The notes beneath the pieces are model-generated. The model saw only the letters and a program-made list of their open reading frames with translations, was not told the DNA's origin and made no database searches. A stretch of DNA of 64,000 nt from Brachionus manjavacas. Taxonomy: Eukaryota; Rotifera; Eurotatoria; Ploima; Brachionidae. The DNA is taken from the NCBI GenBank assembly GCA_019054805.1, contig JAHQIY010000002.1:2108001-2172000 (forward strand), read 5' to 3'. The translations under genes and the position numbers were made by a program. This document shows, in pieces, positions 23,813-38,456 of the stretch. Every line of letters begins with the position of its first letter. Within the stretch, counting starts at the first letter, position 1.

Positions 23813-26378
23813 ATGGGTGCAATTAAGTCTAAAATTTTTGATGATTCAACCACATTAGATCACGAAAGTTTAAGGCCTGTAGAAATGACAAAAATGCGTC
23901 AAGATGACGAAGACATGAGTTTGCCAAGCGCTCTTTATGTGACCAATCAGTCGGAGAGGATAGAGAACACGTCTATTGACCAAATACATGAAAAAATCTC
24001 AGCTATAAATTTGGACAATGTGAAAAAAGAAGACATTATGTCCAGAATGCAATCTGCTTCGGCGGCCAGCTTTCAACCACCTGATTTTTTGCAGCGCAGT
24101 CAATATTTCAGATCTTTTCGTTCCGCTTCACGACGTTTTTTTGGCAAAAAAGACCATACTGATGTTTCAATTAGCAAAATTTCAAAAGAGAATGAGGCTT
24201 CGACAGGTAACAACATACCTAATAGAAATTATTTCTACAGAAGCTTTAAAAATTCAAATCGAAATAATTTAAATTGTATTTCAAATTTAAAAAACGACAG
24301 AGAGAATATTAAAGGTGAAGCCCAACCACTACCAGAAATGAAAAACTCGTGGTTCAAGAACCTTAAATCAAGATCCAATGCCCATATTGATGGTAATAAG
24401 AATTCCTCAAATTTTAAAAAGTCTTCTTCCAGAGAGCCGATTGTAGAGGAATCGCCTAATTTTTCCCATAATAAAAACTTAACATCCAGATCATTTAACA
24501 CTATTCCAACATTGGGACTTAGTTTGGTTGAAATAGATACCGATGAGCCAAATGTTCAAGTAAAGCCAATGACTGAGCCAAGACCTCAAAAGACGAGTGA
24601 ATCGTCCAACTCGTCTTCGTCATCGGCCGGAATGTTCTCAAGACAGAGCAAAGGATCAGTCAATAATTCGAAAAGCTATGACCAATTTAGAAAAACAGTG
24701 CAAATACCCATCAAAATTTTTACCGATCAGCAATCAGTCAATCAAAAGCAGCAGGCTAATTACTTTAATTCAGTTTTTCTAAACGAATTAAATACTCTCG
24801 ATGGTTTGGCACAAAAAAATGATTTTTTAGTTGACAAACTTAAATCAGAGGTTGAAAATTTGAACAGATTACTTGACGTTTTTAATAGAGAGGATCCTAA
24901 AGTAATAAATGAATTAATATTCAAAACTGATAATTTGTCAAATCAAGCTCAAGTAAATTTTTTGAAATTTTTCCTATTCACAAATAAAAATTTTTAATTT
25001 TGATATTTTGTTTTTAAAGAAACTTCAAAGTGAAGTAAAAGAACAGCTTAAGATAAAGAATAAAAATAGCCAAATGAATCGTTTCACTACTGAGGTCGTA
25101 ATTAAAGTACTAATTAAAATTTAAGCTTTTTTTTTAAATTCAATTAAATTTAAAATTTTTCTAAAGCTTTATGAAGAATGCATAATTAAACTCGATAGAC
25201 AACTAGAAATTTTAATCACTCAAATCAATGAATTGACCTCTATTAAGAATTTTTTGAACCAAGTGGCTTCGGATTATAACCAACAATCACAGCAATCTTC
25301 TTCTTCAGCATATGGTACTTTTTATTTAATCAAAAAAATAATTTTTTAACTTCAAAAATTTTAGGCTATTCGGACTCATATTATTCGTCTTCAAGCTCAG
25401 ATGGCTATTACCCCAACTATCAAGATTATCATTCTCGCAATAACTTTTACTACAATCCCCATTCTAGGTAAAAAAATAAATAAAATTTAATCTAAATAAC
25501 TTTTCATAATTATTTAATTCGATAAATTCAATTAAAAATTCATAATATTTATTATTGTTTAAAAAATTCTCAATTATTAATAGTAATACTAGTTGAGAAT
25601 TTTCTAACTTGTTCTTTATTAGAATTTTCGAACATATTCAAATTGCTGTTTTCAAATGAATAAAAAATTTAAATTTAAATTGAGATTAAATCTAAACAAT
25701 TATTTTGTTTTAGTCAAAAAGATGCAATGATTTGTTTAAAGAAACATTATAAATTAATTTTTATGTAAAAATTTCCAAGTAGTCGATTCACATAAATTTC
25801 AATCTTTGGATCTTTTTGAGTTTTTTCTTCATATTTGGATGAATAATCAAATAGAACCTTATAAAAGCTAAGTTTTTTTTTCAATTTAATGAAAAGGTTT
25901 AAAATAAGACCAAAAAATGGAAGTAGATTCTGAGTATGTGGTCAAGATAAGTATATTTTGACTAAAGAAAAATTTTAATTTTTTTCATTTTAGTTATCCT
26001 TCACATTATTATGCTCATCCAAGCACGACTTACATCGAACAGCCAAACGCATATTATTTTACGTATAGAACGCCGCAGCAAGCAAATCTCTATTATGACC
26101 CGGTAAGTGGGCAATATTTTTATCGTAAGCCGCATGTCCACGTGCACCCTCATGGACATCCACACCCGACCAACCTGTACTATCCAAATCAAAATGGACC
26201 GTATCAACGAAATTCACAGAATTTTTTCCATCCAAGCTCTGAGCCGACTCCCGAAGCTAAGTCAAATGGTGGTGCGATAATCACTGAAGTAAGCGATGAT
26301 GAAGACGACTACTTAAGAAATATTTCGGAGAAAAAGAAAGATTATGTTGATGCTATTAGTCTAAAGGGAGATGAATAG
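23813..26378 (+). CDS. Unrecognised protein, candidate N-myristoylated, with helical middle and Tyr/His/Pro-rich tail
   Basis: Exons 23813-24952, 25020-25097, 25167-25314, 25365-25467 and 25994-26378 give 617 aa with consistent phase. I do not recognise the family. The N terminus MGAIKSK fits the N-myristoyltransferase rule (Gly2, Ser6). Residues 10-310 are polar and disordered with many Ser, Arg and Asn and repeated SRSF/RSFRSAS-type pieces. A motif TVQIPIKIF near 300 resembles the IPV-type motifs by which BAG3/Starvin binds small heat-shock proteins. Residues about 325-440 are helical with heptad-like Leu/Ile. The tail has a Ser/Tyr-rich stretch (SDSYYSSSSSDGYYP), then LYYDPVSGQYFYRKPHVHV and HPHGHPHP, and ends in an acidic segment. 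A BAG3-like co-chaperone is possible but unproven. Confidence 0.8.
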
Positions 26379-29300
26379 AATTTTAAGTTTTTTTTGTCAT
26401 TTTGAATTTACTTGGACTTTTTTAATTTTAGAGTGAAATAAAAATTTTATTTGAAAAACTTTTAATTCAAAGATTAAAATATTAAAAAATCTATTATTTT
26501 GAAGTATTTTTTAACAATCGATAAAATTTGTACTCATAATATCTCAAATTAGGATTTTTACTTTTTTAAAGACTTATCCAAAATAGATGTTTGTTAAATT
26601 TAATTCAAAAAATAGATAATGACTATAAGTCATTAGGGCAACTTTGTGCTTAGTTAACTTTTATCTATTAAAATCAGCCTTTAGAGAAAATAATTGCAAT
26701 ATTCATTTTGATTTATTGAATTTTAGAATAAATATCAAAAAAATGCATTTTGAATTTTTGGCATTAATTGATAATTCAAATAATTAAAGCTGTTAAAAAA
26801 GAAATCCATTTAAGACTTGAAAAATATTCATTATCTTAAAACTAGCTTTTGAAATTAAGATCAATATTGGATAGATAGATTTTTTTGTTGGATGCTAAAT
26901 GGTATTTTTAATCAAAAAAGATTAAAATTTTAGGGGAGTTTGAAAGATTTGAAATGATTAATTTAGATGAAGTATAATTGAATATTCGTTTTAGACTAGA
27001 TATTGTGTGATTTTTTCAGTTGGAGATTTTCGAATTACGGATCAAAAGGTGTATATTTTTAGTCGCGTGTTTAAAAGTATTAAGAATTATTTTATTTTCA
27101 ATTTAGACTAAGAGTCTTCATTATGAGAAAAACAACTTTTATCGAAAATTTAATCAACTTAATTTTCAAATTAGAAAAAGGTTTTGAGTGGAATTAGACT
27201 GAAAAAATGTCGTTCTTATTTGCTTCAATAAATGAGATTAATTTTAAAAAAGGGTTTTTTAAAAGGTTTTATAAATTTCAAGACTAGATAAACGTGGATT
27301 ATAAACAAAACTAATGAAATATGTTGTGTGACTGTTTATAGATGAAAAATTGGAAAATTTCATGTTTAATCAACTCGGAATACAATTAGAATCCATGAGT
27401 CCATTTCGTCGATAATTCTGCTTTTTGTTGTATGCCATATACTTGTTTTGAAATTTTAATCCTAATTAATCAATTTAAATTTGATTAAACTTTGAAAAAA
27501 AATTGCGTGCCGAAAAAATTCAGAATTTAATCATAAAAAGATAAATCTAAAATAAGTATTGAAAGAATTTTTTCACTTATAACTTAAATAAAGCTTGTTT
27601 AAAAAAACATAATTTTTTTTCGAATCTATTTAACTTTTTTATTGATTTTTTTTCAATCTATAAACAAAATTAAATTTGGATATATCGTATTAAATTTAAA
27701 ATTTTCTAATGCACTCTAAGTTTAAGCATGAGCTAGTTTAAGATATTTTAAGTTTTAATTTATTAAATCTTCAAGGCATTATCAGCTAATTTTATGATTA
27801 AAATTTTTGTTTTTAAAGTGCTTGTTTATCAATTCAGCATTTTTTTTACAAAACAATTTTCAATCTTGTTAATCAAAAAAATTTTCAGGTTAATTTATTT
27901 TTTTTAAATTTTAATTATTTCGAAAAGATAAAATGTTAGAACTATAGATTATCCAGATTCTGTTTAAAGAAATAAAACTAAATTTAAACAAGAAATACCT
28001 TTCAATTCAATTTATAAATTGATTATTTTTCTACAATTAAATGAATTTCTAAAAATACAAGACTTGATTGCTTGAAAAATATATTGAGGAATCAAAGAGA
28101 AATTTTAAACTATTAATTTATAAATACTTATAAGTTTTTAACATTTAAATGAGTTTTAATTAGATTTAGAATGCTGAATGGAATTTAAAAAAGCCAAGTT
28201 TATTAAAGCTAGCTTTAAAAAATTTTCAAAGAAATCAATATAAACCTTTATAAATTTATTTATCTTTGAGTTATTTTGATAAAAAAAATAGTTTTCATAA
28301 TTTTTAAATCCAACCATCAACTCATGCCAAGCTTATTTAGTTTTTGATTTAGGTTTGTTTTTAATTGATAAAGCTCTTTGTTAAAGGGATACATTGGGGT
28401 TATTTTAATTTTTGCTTTTTACAAAATTTGATCAAATTTAACTTTTTGTATGAATTAGCCCGAGCATAAATAGACAAAAATTTCCAAAATATTTTTTTAC
28501 TTTAACCTAAAATTTCAGACTTTCTTAAATATCAAGACTACCGGGAATTGAATTTTCTAAACCTTTAGCAATAACTAGCTTGGCATTTTAGAACCTTTGT
28601 TCTAAATCTACCGGAATTAGTTTGAATAAGTGGATAGAATACTGCTTTTTAAATTACAGTCTCTGCATTAGATGTTTTTGAGTAAAAAAAAAAGTAAAAT
28701 GATTCAATAATTTTTAAATTAATCTTGTAGCAAGAATAATCAATTTTTAATATTACCTTCAAATGGTAAAAGGATAATGAGCTCAAATGAAAAGTTTTAT
28801 CTCTCATAAAAGTTGCTTCAATTTTTTTCTAGTTAAAATTCATTAAAACACAACCCGCAGTTCTAAAAAAATTATCTATCTCGAATTGATCTTACTCAAT
28901 TATGCTAATGCAAAGATAATAAACAAGAGATTTCAAAGATTTTATTGAAGAATTTGATTTTTTTATAATTTTTTTTTAATTTAAAAAGTTAAAAGTTAAC
29001 TTAATCCATAATCCGATCCTATTGTTGTTTTTAGTTCTTTTTTGTGGTGGAATATGTTAATTAATTGAACTATTTAGATTATAAAGCGAAAACAATTTTA
29101 AGCCAAAATTGATTTTCTTTTAAGCTGAATGATATTTGTTTGTTTTTAAAGCCAAGTTTTTTTTTTTTAAAAGAGCAAAATATATTTCAAATAATTAAAA
29201 AAATAAAAACATACAATCAAATAAATAAAAATTTAAAATTACAAAATTCTATTTTTCTTTTTTATAGCGTATTAAAGGCTTGGTGTTCTTAACCATTTAA

Positions 29301-32300
29301 GCTTGGTTTTATCTTCGATATAACACACCATTACCATGTTTAATTTTTGAATTTTAATTTAAAAAAAACCTAATCTGTTTGTATTTAAATAAAAATTTTA
29401 CAAGATAATCTCAGCAATATTTTTGTAATGCTTATTTCAGCTCAGTTGAGATTTGAACTTAGGCTCTTAAAGCTAAAATATTGCATGGTTTTAATTTAAG
29501 TATTACGTTTGCAGTTAATTTTTAAAATATTTACAACTAATATGTTAGATATTTCAGACCAAATGCTTAACAAAAATATCCAATTATTTTCAATAATTGA
29601 TTTTTTCCAATTCCATATTTTATAAAGCAAGTGATTATGAAATTAATTTTTAAATTCTAGGATTAAGATAAAATTTGAATTATTAAACTCTAAATTTAAT
29701 GCATTTTTTTCAGTTTTAAAAATTGAAATGAATTACAGAAAGCTTTTCATTTCTTTGAGTGAATAAATGTACCAAAGTGATTAGACAGAATTCAACACTT
29801 GAAGATTAAGTTAGTGGATTTTGTTTGATAAAGTGTCTAAGATTATTGCTTGTTTGGAAAGAATTTGGCAAGAAATTTTAATATCAACAGCTTTAAGAAT
29901 CTGTTAATTTTCAAAATAAATATTTTGTAAACAAGAAAAAGGAGTTGGTTGTGTTCTGAAATGGCGGATTACGTCACTTTTTAAATATTTCAAATATTGC
30001 TAAAAAATAATAAATTTTAATTTTTTATCTATCAATTTTTGTTTGCCGAACTTTTCAAGCTCTTGTTAATTTTTCAAAATAAAAATTCTTTCAATTTCAG
30101 CCATAAATGCAATATCAGGATTATGTATTATTTTTTTTTTAAGATAGTATGATAGAAGAAATTTTCAATTATTTTCATAAAATCTTCTTTTCTTACTCTG
30201 GGATATTATTTGAATTTTTTCTAATAATTAAATTTCTTATTCAACTCTAAAATGCTTTCATTCTCCTGATTTTGAAATTTAATAAGATTATTGTTTTCAA
30301 GATTATTTATCTTTCAGATCCATAAACTTATCGTGTTCTTTTCATTTTTCTTAATAATAAAACAAGATTGGAAAATTAATTTAAAAAATTTAACAATATT
30401 TTTCGTGTGTCTTTTGCGTTGCTTAAAAAAAGGTATTTAATGAAATTTAATGAAATTTTGGCTGTTCAATGTGAAGATTAGAAAACAAAATTACATACGT
30501 AACTAATAAAAGTGTTTATTAAATATGCTTTAAAAATTGACTAGTTTTTATTTTTAATTGTAAATTTAAATTGGATACTTTGATTCATTATTAATGCATG
30601 AGCAAACTTGAATTCTTTATATCATTTTAGTTTTTAGATTAAACTAATTCGAAATTCAGCAATATGAAAAAGATGTTTTTTTTAATTTTTAAATTTTTAT
30701 AATTATATGGAACAAAATCGATAGCATCTTGAAAATTAGTGAGAACAAAACAAATTGAGAAGAACTCTCAAAGAATAATTCACTTAATCGAATGAGAAAA
30801 AACATAGAATTTCAATTTTAATTTTAAGTTTTTGTCGATTTTTAATATTTAAAAAAAAATTCGAATTAGTACAAAGAATTGATTAAAAAAGCGGAAATTT
30901 TATGTAGAAGAAAAATCGATAAAAAATTTTCCTTTTCAAAAAGTTTTTAAGTTTCGTGCATGGACCGTTCTTTTAAAGGCATATTAAGCGATTCAAAAAT
31001 CGATTCGAAGTCTGAAATTCGAATCGCTAAAATTAAGTCTGAAAATTAATTGAAATCAATTTTCAGAAACTAAGTTATTGAAAAATTGGTTTTAAATTTT
31101 TAAAGCCTAATCTAATAGAGAAAAAATCCAATCGAATCTTGGCCCATATCGAGTTTAAAGCAAACTTAGCTTCTCTTCATTTTATTTCAAAGAAACATCA
31201 TTTGTCTGAAATTTGCTTTATTTTTAAGATTAAAACTTTAAGTTTAAGATAGATTTGGAAATGACGACAAAGTCTTGAGCACTAGATTGCAGTAATCAAA
31301 AAAGTTGTTCTTCAATTTGATCATAATTTTGCCATTATCTACCAATTCATTGTCATTAGATGATTTAAATTCGGAGATGAAGAAGGAGAAAAAGTGCCAA
31401 GCATTTTTGGACACCAAAATTATTATTCAATTATTTTCAAAGTTTTTTCTTCTCTATTGGCTTCAAAAATGAATGAATTTTTTAATTAATTATCTCCAAT
31501 TTTGTTTTAAATTAACTCAGCATTTTAAGTTTTTAAAATTATGAATTATTGATTTTTAAGTTTAAACTAAAATTTTTTTTGTAAACATAATTAAAATTTT
31601 TCAGACAAATAGAGTTGGCTTGGATATTTTTTTTAAATATTAAATGGTCTCAAAGATAGAACTCAATTACTTTTTTGTACTAATTAAATAATGAGTATTG
31701 GCTCGATTCTATTGAGAATAGCAGTTTTTTCAAAAAATAAAAAAATTAAATATTTTTTAATCCAAAGAGAGTTTTGGTAGAACAAAATGAATAGATCATG
31801 CTTTTGCTTTGTTTAACTTAATTGAAAAATAAATATAAAAAGACTTATGATTAATTTATAAATTTTGATTTACAATTCAATTGTAAAGGTATGTATTGAA
31901 ATGGCCCAGTATTAATAAAGGGCCCCAAAGTCAATTTGAAAAGAAAAAAATCAGTCGTGTTTGTTTTAAAATTTGCTAATTTAGCACGGAAAATAGAAAT
32001 TTATTTGAAATCGGAAATTCGCATAAGATAAGATAAATAATTTTCAAATTCAAACGAAAAAGTTTTCAAATATTAAAAGTAAACAATCGAAATCAAATTC
32101 GAATCAGTGGTTAGCCTATATATCTATAAACATAATTTCATTTGAATCCACCACCCTAGAATAATAAAAAACAAACAATAAGTTCGATTTTTTAGTTAAA
32201 TAGAGAATATATCTATTTGGTTTATTTTGGCATTAAAGCGTGATCAATAGAATTTGTTTTATGTCTTGAATTTTTAAGTCAATCAAAGCGGGTTCTTAGA

Positions 32301-34899
32301 ATTTTTTAATTTAAACAAAGTATTTAAATTTGAATTAAAGCTTAGGGTTAGAAAGCTAACATTGTTCGTCGAGTTTTAAGACCAAATCCGGTTTAATAAA
32401 AAGATTAAAAAGCAAACAGAGAGTGAGAGGGCTGCGAAATATCTTCTTTATTTTCCTTTGGAAATTTTTTCAATTTATTTTAATTAAAGTTAAATATGAA
32501 AAATTTTCAAAATGCGAATATTCAATTTTGCATCCGTTCGCTCGTTCAATTTCAATTTTAGTTTTGTTGCAACTAAATTGCGAGCACATAAATTATATTT
32601 CAAATGATTAAATTATTGATTAGTTTTTTAAATCATGGGAGACAGCGAGCATCTGCTAAATTTAAATTATAATTTTCGCTTAAAATAAAAACTTTTATTT
32701 TTGTTATTAATTAATTTAAATTAAAATTAAATTCTGTAAGGCTTGTCGAACAGATACAATTAGATTCGCAGACTTTTTTCGTCTAATTTAAATTAGTTCG
32801 GCCTTTTGTTACATTAAATAAATTTAAATCCATAAGCTTAATTTGTCTAATTGTTCTTTTCAGTTCTATTTGACTTAATAAAACACTTTTTGACCTGAAA
32901 TTCGATACAGGAACTGTTTAGATATTCAAAAAAGAAAATAGATAAAATCAAATTTGAATTCACAATTTTTATTAGCATTAGATAATTTTAAAACAAGAAT
33001 CGATATTAAACATATTTTTTGATGAAAAATAAACATAGTGTCTAATAGTTAACAAAGTTTTTTTTGTTTGTTTTAGCTTTAAAATAAAAAATTAATTTTT
33101 TTTACATTTTATCATTTTTTTTATACTTTTTCAACTTTGCCAGAATTGGCACTAAAATGAATAAATAAAAATGGCAATAATTAGATTTATTTTTAGACCC
33201 GACAAAAAAACATAGGGTAATTTTTTGGTAATAATTGAATGATGCCGTCTTGTGGTTAATTAAGTATTTAATGATTTAAAAATAAAATAGCACTAAATTT
33301 TTAATTATTTTTTATTTTTTAATAAAATTAATTTGAGAAAAAATATCGATTTTTTCGTAAACAAACAAAAATTCGATTCTAAGTTTATTGGAATTAATTT
33401 TTTTTCTCCAAGTTTGATTTATTTTTTTTAATTAGAATTAAATTTCAAAATGTTCAATCAAAGAGTCTTGTTTAACTTTAGACTTTTGAATATTCTAAGT
33501 TTATAATTAAGTATCGAATTTAATGCTGAATCGATTTAACAATAAAATTTTAATGACCAGTGTTGAAAGTTAATATTTTCGACCAGTCTAGATCTTATTT
33601 TAAGATTAGATCAAATCTTATCTCGTATAACCGTCTTGAATTTGATGATTTTTTTAATTATTCACATATATTAAAATATTGACCATCTTTGTACCGAACA
33701 ATTGGCTCACATTAGTGCATGCATGTGTTGGCTCTCTGTTGATTTGGCATCTAGAGATTTCTTAAAACAGAAACCATGCAAGCCTTTAAAATTAGATAAA
33801 CATTTGTTACTTTTTATTTTTAAATTAGTGAAATTTAATTAAAAATTCGGCAACAAAAGATTGTGAATTAGGAAGCTCGTCAATTTTCTTGTGCACTAAT
33901 CCAGCACTTTTAGGCTACTTTTGTTCAAGACCACTCATCAAATCTTAAGATCCGAGTATGTGCTTTTTAGAAATTTTTTGTTTGATTTATCTTGAAACAT
34001 GATTTTTTAATTGAGTAAATAAATTTTAATTTAAGTTTAAAAGAAATTATCTTAAAGGAAAAATTGATCAATTAATCCATAGAAAAGAATTTCCTTTTTG
34101 CTCTGTAGCATAAGATTAAAATATTTTTAGTTATTAAAATCTAAAAAATATCACACACAATCACTCGATAGAAAGAAATTATCTTGTAGTTGGCAAATTT
34201 AACACAGGAAACAATAAAAATCAATAAGAAAAAAATGAAAATTTTGTTAAAAATAAAAAATTTGTTTAAAGCCGTAAATTTGCGTGTCATTCAAAAAAAT
34301 TATAATTCAATACAAATAGGGTTTTATTTTTTGAACAAAATAATCAATTAAGCCTCAAATATTTGCATTGGGTATTCCGTGGGTTTACCATGCTAGAAAC
34401 AAGTTAATACAAATGTGTAAAATTTGAAGCTAGAATCTAGAATGTTCAGCTAGAAATTATCAATTTGAAAATTTTGTTTACATTAAAATAGAAAATAAGC
34501 CCAAGTGTATGTGCAGATTGTTCGGTTTTTAAGTTTAACTCCAAGTTAAATTGAGCACAAATATGTTTAGCATAGTTTGTCCTAGATAAGGAAAGAAAAT
34601 GTGCCAATCTAGATATTTTAAATTTTTGTCAATTTTTCAATAAAAATGGCTCATTAGTGAAAGGAAAAAATTTGAAAAAAAAGTTCTTAATCACATTAAT
34701 AGATCATAAGGGCACACATTGTTTGTATAACGGGCGATTGAGAGCAAACAAAAATATTTTCATACTAATTTTTTATTTTTAAATGGTTATTTTAAACTAA
34801 AATCTAGCCAACAAATTTTTTATTTGAAGTAAAATTTTAATTTTGATTGATTGTTGTTGATGAAAAGCGAGAACAAAAAATTATTTTTCACAAATATAT

Positions 34900-34945
34900 T
34901 TTTTAGTATAGAAAAATTCCTCATTATTTTTTTCTATACTAAAAA
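34900..34945. repeat. Perfect 17-bp inverted repeat, 12-nt loop
   Basis: Arms TTTTTAGTATAGAAAAA (34900-34916) and TTTTTCTATACTAAAAA (34929-34945) pair without mismatch. In this AT-rich setting the non-repetitive AGTATAG core makes chance less likely. It could be a cruciform, a hairpin RNA or the remnant ends of a tiny element. Confidence 0.8.
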
Positions 34946-37900
34946 GGAAATTAGTTTTTTTATCAATATTCCAAATTTATAATTCCATATTTTGACTTTC
35001 ATTTTTTATTTGGTATGGTGAATTCGGGTACACGTCTGAGGTAGCGAGTGAAGTTTTTCAATTAAACAGATTTAGATATTTATGGCTGTTTTTCTTTTCT
35101 TTATTTTTGTTAAGAGACAACTTGTTTATTAGGATTTTTTTTATTTTAAGCTTAGATAATCTAAACGATCGCAAGGCTTTAGATTAAAATTATTAAGCAG
35201 GCTAGACAATGCTTGTTTCTATTTTGGAGTTAAGTATCAATTGATGCGATCTTTTTTTAATCAAAATAAAATGTTCAATTTGAAAACACTTAAAATTAAA
35301 TTTTTAGCAATTGCAGAATTTTAAATTAAAATCCAATTTTTGGCGAAGCGATCAAATTTGATAGGAAAAAGAAGCTCATAAATAGCTAATAAATAATAGA
35401 AAGCTAGCATTTAAAAATCATAAATATCGACTGCTTTACTAAAATAAACAAGCGATTTATAGAGATTTTTTATTTAAAAAAAATTGTGTTAAATAATTTA
35501 AAATAGCATTAAGCTTATCTTTTCGATAGAATGCCACATTGCCGAGAACTAACAGAAAAATCTACAATAAAAAATTTAATAATAAATGAATCCTGCTAAG
35601 GCAAAATAAACTTCATTCAAAAAAAATTGTTATTTATCTTAGAAAATAATAAAATGTTTAATTTTTTTTATTTCGCATATTTTTTATTCATTTTGCAAAT
35701 CGAGCCAACAAAAATCAAAATCAAAAATCAATAAATTTAAAAAAAAGAGATAAAATCTAAAATTTGTTGAAAAGAAAATTAATAATAGAAATATCTATCA
35801 GTTCTAGAGTAAAATATAGATGTATGCATATAGTAGAGAGCATAGCTAATCGAGGCAGCCGTTCTCTCTCTAGTGGATTTGTTCTAGCACCGGACTGATA
35901 TTAAAATTTAACTATTTTTAATAAATTTCTCTTTATCTCAGTTTTCTAATCTAAATTTTATAGTTTTATGGAATTTAATTAAATATGCTTAAATCTCGTT
36001 AAAGATAGAGAGAGCTTTACTTTTATTTCAAATTTTTGGTTATCAGTTGCAATTAATAACAGTTAAAATCATTTTTGTATTTGGCTGATTTCTCTCCTCA
36101 ATTTTATTTGATTGATTTAATATTTCAATCGTTGAATTTGAAAAATTTAATCTAAGATAAATCATGTATATTAGTTTTGATTTCTCGAGTTGAATTTAGA
36201 AAAACCAGTTGAAAAAATTTCATTTAAAAAAAAACATTCGATCAGACTTAACTGACTTTTGCGCATTAGGTATTTTCTACAATCTCTTTTGGCTTCAAGA
36301 ATCTCAAGTAAAATGCAACGATTTTTCCCACTATTGCCCTCAAGCTACATTCACACGTTTCAAAAAAATAATTCTCTTCAAATTACTTAGTTTTAAATTT
36401 GATTTTAAGTTTAATGCTTAATAGAATTGGAAGAAGGGCTGAGAAATTAAGCTGAGACAAAAAATGATTCATGTGGAGCGCGCCACTTTCAGCAATTGCA
36501 GCGTTCAGACCTTTTTTACAGTCTAATTTAGCTAAACTGTATTTTAAAAAGACAATGTCTTTGATTGCGGCATAGAATTGTTCCTCTTTGAAAAAGGGAC
36601 CTATATCCATTTTAGCTTTTGAGTCAAATACTTGTTTATGTTGATAGTCTTGTTATTTTTCTCAAAGTCATGCTTATATGGCCAGAAGTGTATACCATTC
36701 AGCAAATGATTGGCGTCACAATACGTAGTATTTCTTCTAAAATTTTGTGCCAGTGTTTAAAAATTTCATTTTTGAAATCTGTATTCGAGCTATAGCTCAT
36801 TCAGATTAAAATAAAAAAATAATCAATAGTTAAAATTAGGTAAAAGCGAAAATGAAATAAGCGAAAAAACTTTTTTCTAAGATTACATAAAATTTTGACA
36901 AAGTTTCTATGCATCGGTCCGCCAAAATTCTTTTCAAAATATAATCTTTCAGTAAATACTTGTTTTTTATTTTTTATTTTATGAATCTAGCTAATTTTTT
37001 AATAATAATACGTAATTTTAATAAATTTTTTAAATGGCTCCGTTTAATCAAACTCCTTTCGACATTAATAGAAAAATTTTTAAATTGAGTTAGAGTTTAA
37101 GTAATTTCAAAAAGAACAAATACATTTTAGAAAAGTTACAAGCTTTGAACCGTCCACTGCTGCAAAATATTTGAGACAAGTGACAAGGGAGTTTTAAAGT
37201 TCTTTGGCTGATAAGAAATTAAGACATGTAAATTTGTCGGCAAATGGCTGATGCTGTAATAAGTGAAAATTTTTTTCCAGTCTTTGGATAAATTATAGTC
37301 TAAGACTGACACATTAAACTCGATGTGTTTTCGAGCATTCAAAAAGATCATTATTTTAGTCCTTTTATTTTTAACTAAATGATAATAAATGATAAATTTT
37401 TTAATTATTATTTTCTTGTCTAAATTCATTCTCAGAAACTAATATCAAAAGAATACAAGTCATTCAAAATTCAGAATGCATCAATTTGGTCATCAAAATA
37501 TCATACTCCCTCTAGCATCAGACAAAAACTTAGATTATTAGCAGCCTCTAATCGTCTTTTTGTTTGGAGTGAGCGATTTGTTGGGACAAGATTGAATAGT
37601 TCGGTTTCATGGAAAGTCAGTCAGACTGGTGAGGCAACACAAAGCAGGTTACCAATCCATCATCTTTTCAATATTTTAACATTTAGTATCAGCCACTTGA
37701 TTTCAAATTTTCCATTTTATTTTTTTTTAAAAACTTAGTGTAACTTTTAAAATTGTAGTTCATTTTTTGTGATTTTTATTTTTAATCCGAAAGAGCCCTA
37801 GCTCGGTAAAGATAAACTAGTAATTAAATAATTGCATTGCAACTAACATGTGTTACATTTATTCAGGCTGAGAATGAGTCAGTCAGAAAAATTTCGCCTC

Positions 37901-38430
37901 CAAGATTAAATAATGGCTGATTTAATTGAAATTTTCGGGATTTAATTTAGACGAGAGTCTGAGTCGAATTCTTGATATTTAGATTCAAAAGAAGAATATT
38001 TTAATTAAAATAATCAGATTTAAATTAAATTATTATGGTTCTAGATTTTAGCTACCATTTTAAACTACAAGATGCAAAGCAAGAAAAATATTGATTGACC
38101 CGCGAGAAAATCGATTTAGAACAACAAATACTAAACTTTAATTTTTCTTTTAATGAATGTCTGTAAATAAATTCTTGAAATAAAAAATAAAAACTTAAAT
38201 TTAAACAAGAACTAAATTAGAGATAGGATATGATAATTGATTTTGGGAATTAGAATTCCATGCAAATGCTTGATTTAGCATTTGTGAATCGAATTCTCAA
38301 AAATTTCTTCTTTTAAAATAGAAGAAAAAATAGAAAAAAAAAGGTTAACAATTCAAATATTTACTAATTTTCTAAAGATTAAATAAATAGTAATCGTTAA
38401 GAAATGTTGTTTTTTTTGTACTAGCAAGAA

Positions 38431-38456
38431 GAGACTAGCTAAGGCGAGCTAGTCTC
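38431..38456. repeat. Perfect 10-bp inverted repeat with 6-nt loop
   Basis: GAGACTAGCT, loop AAGGCG, AGCTAGTCTC. It lies in a short GC-richer patch of the desert (38420-38510). Role unknown. Confidence 0.8.
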
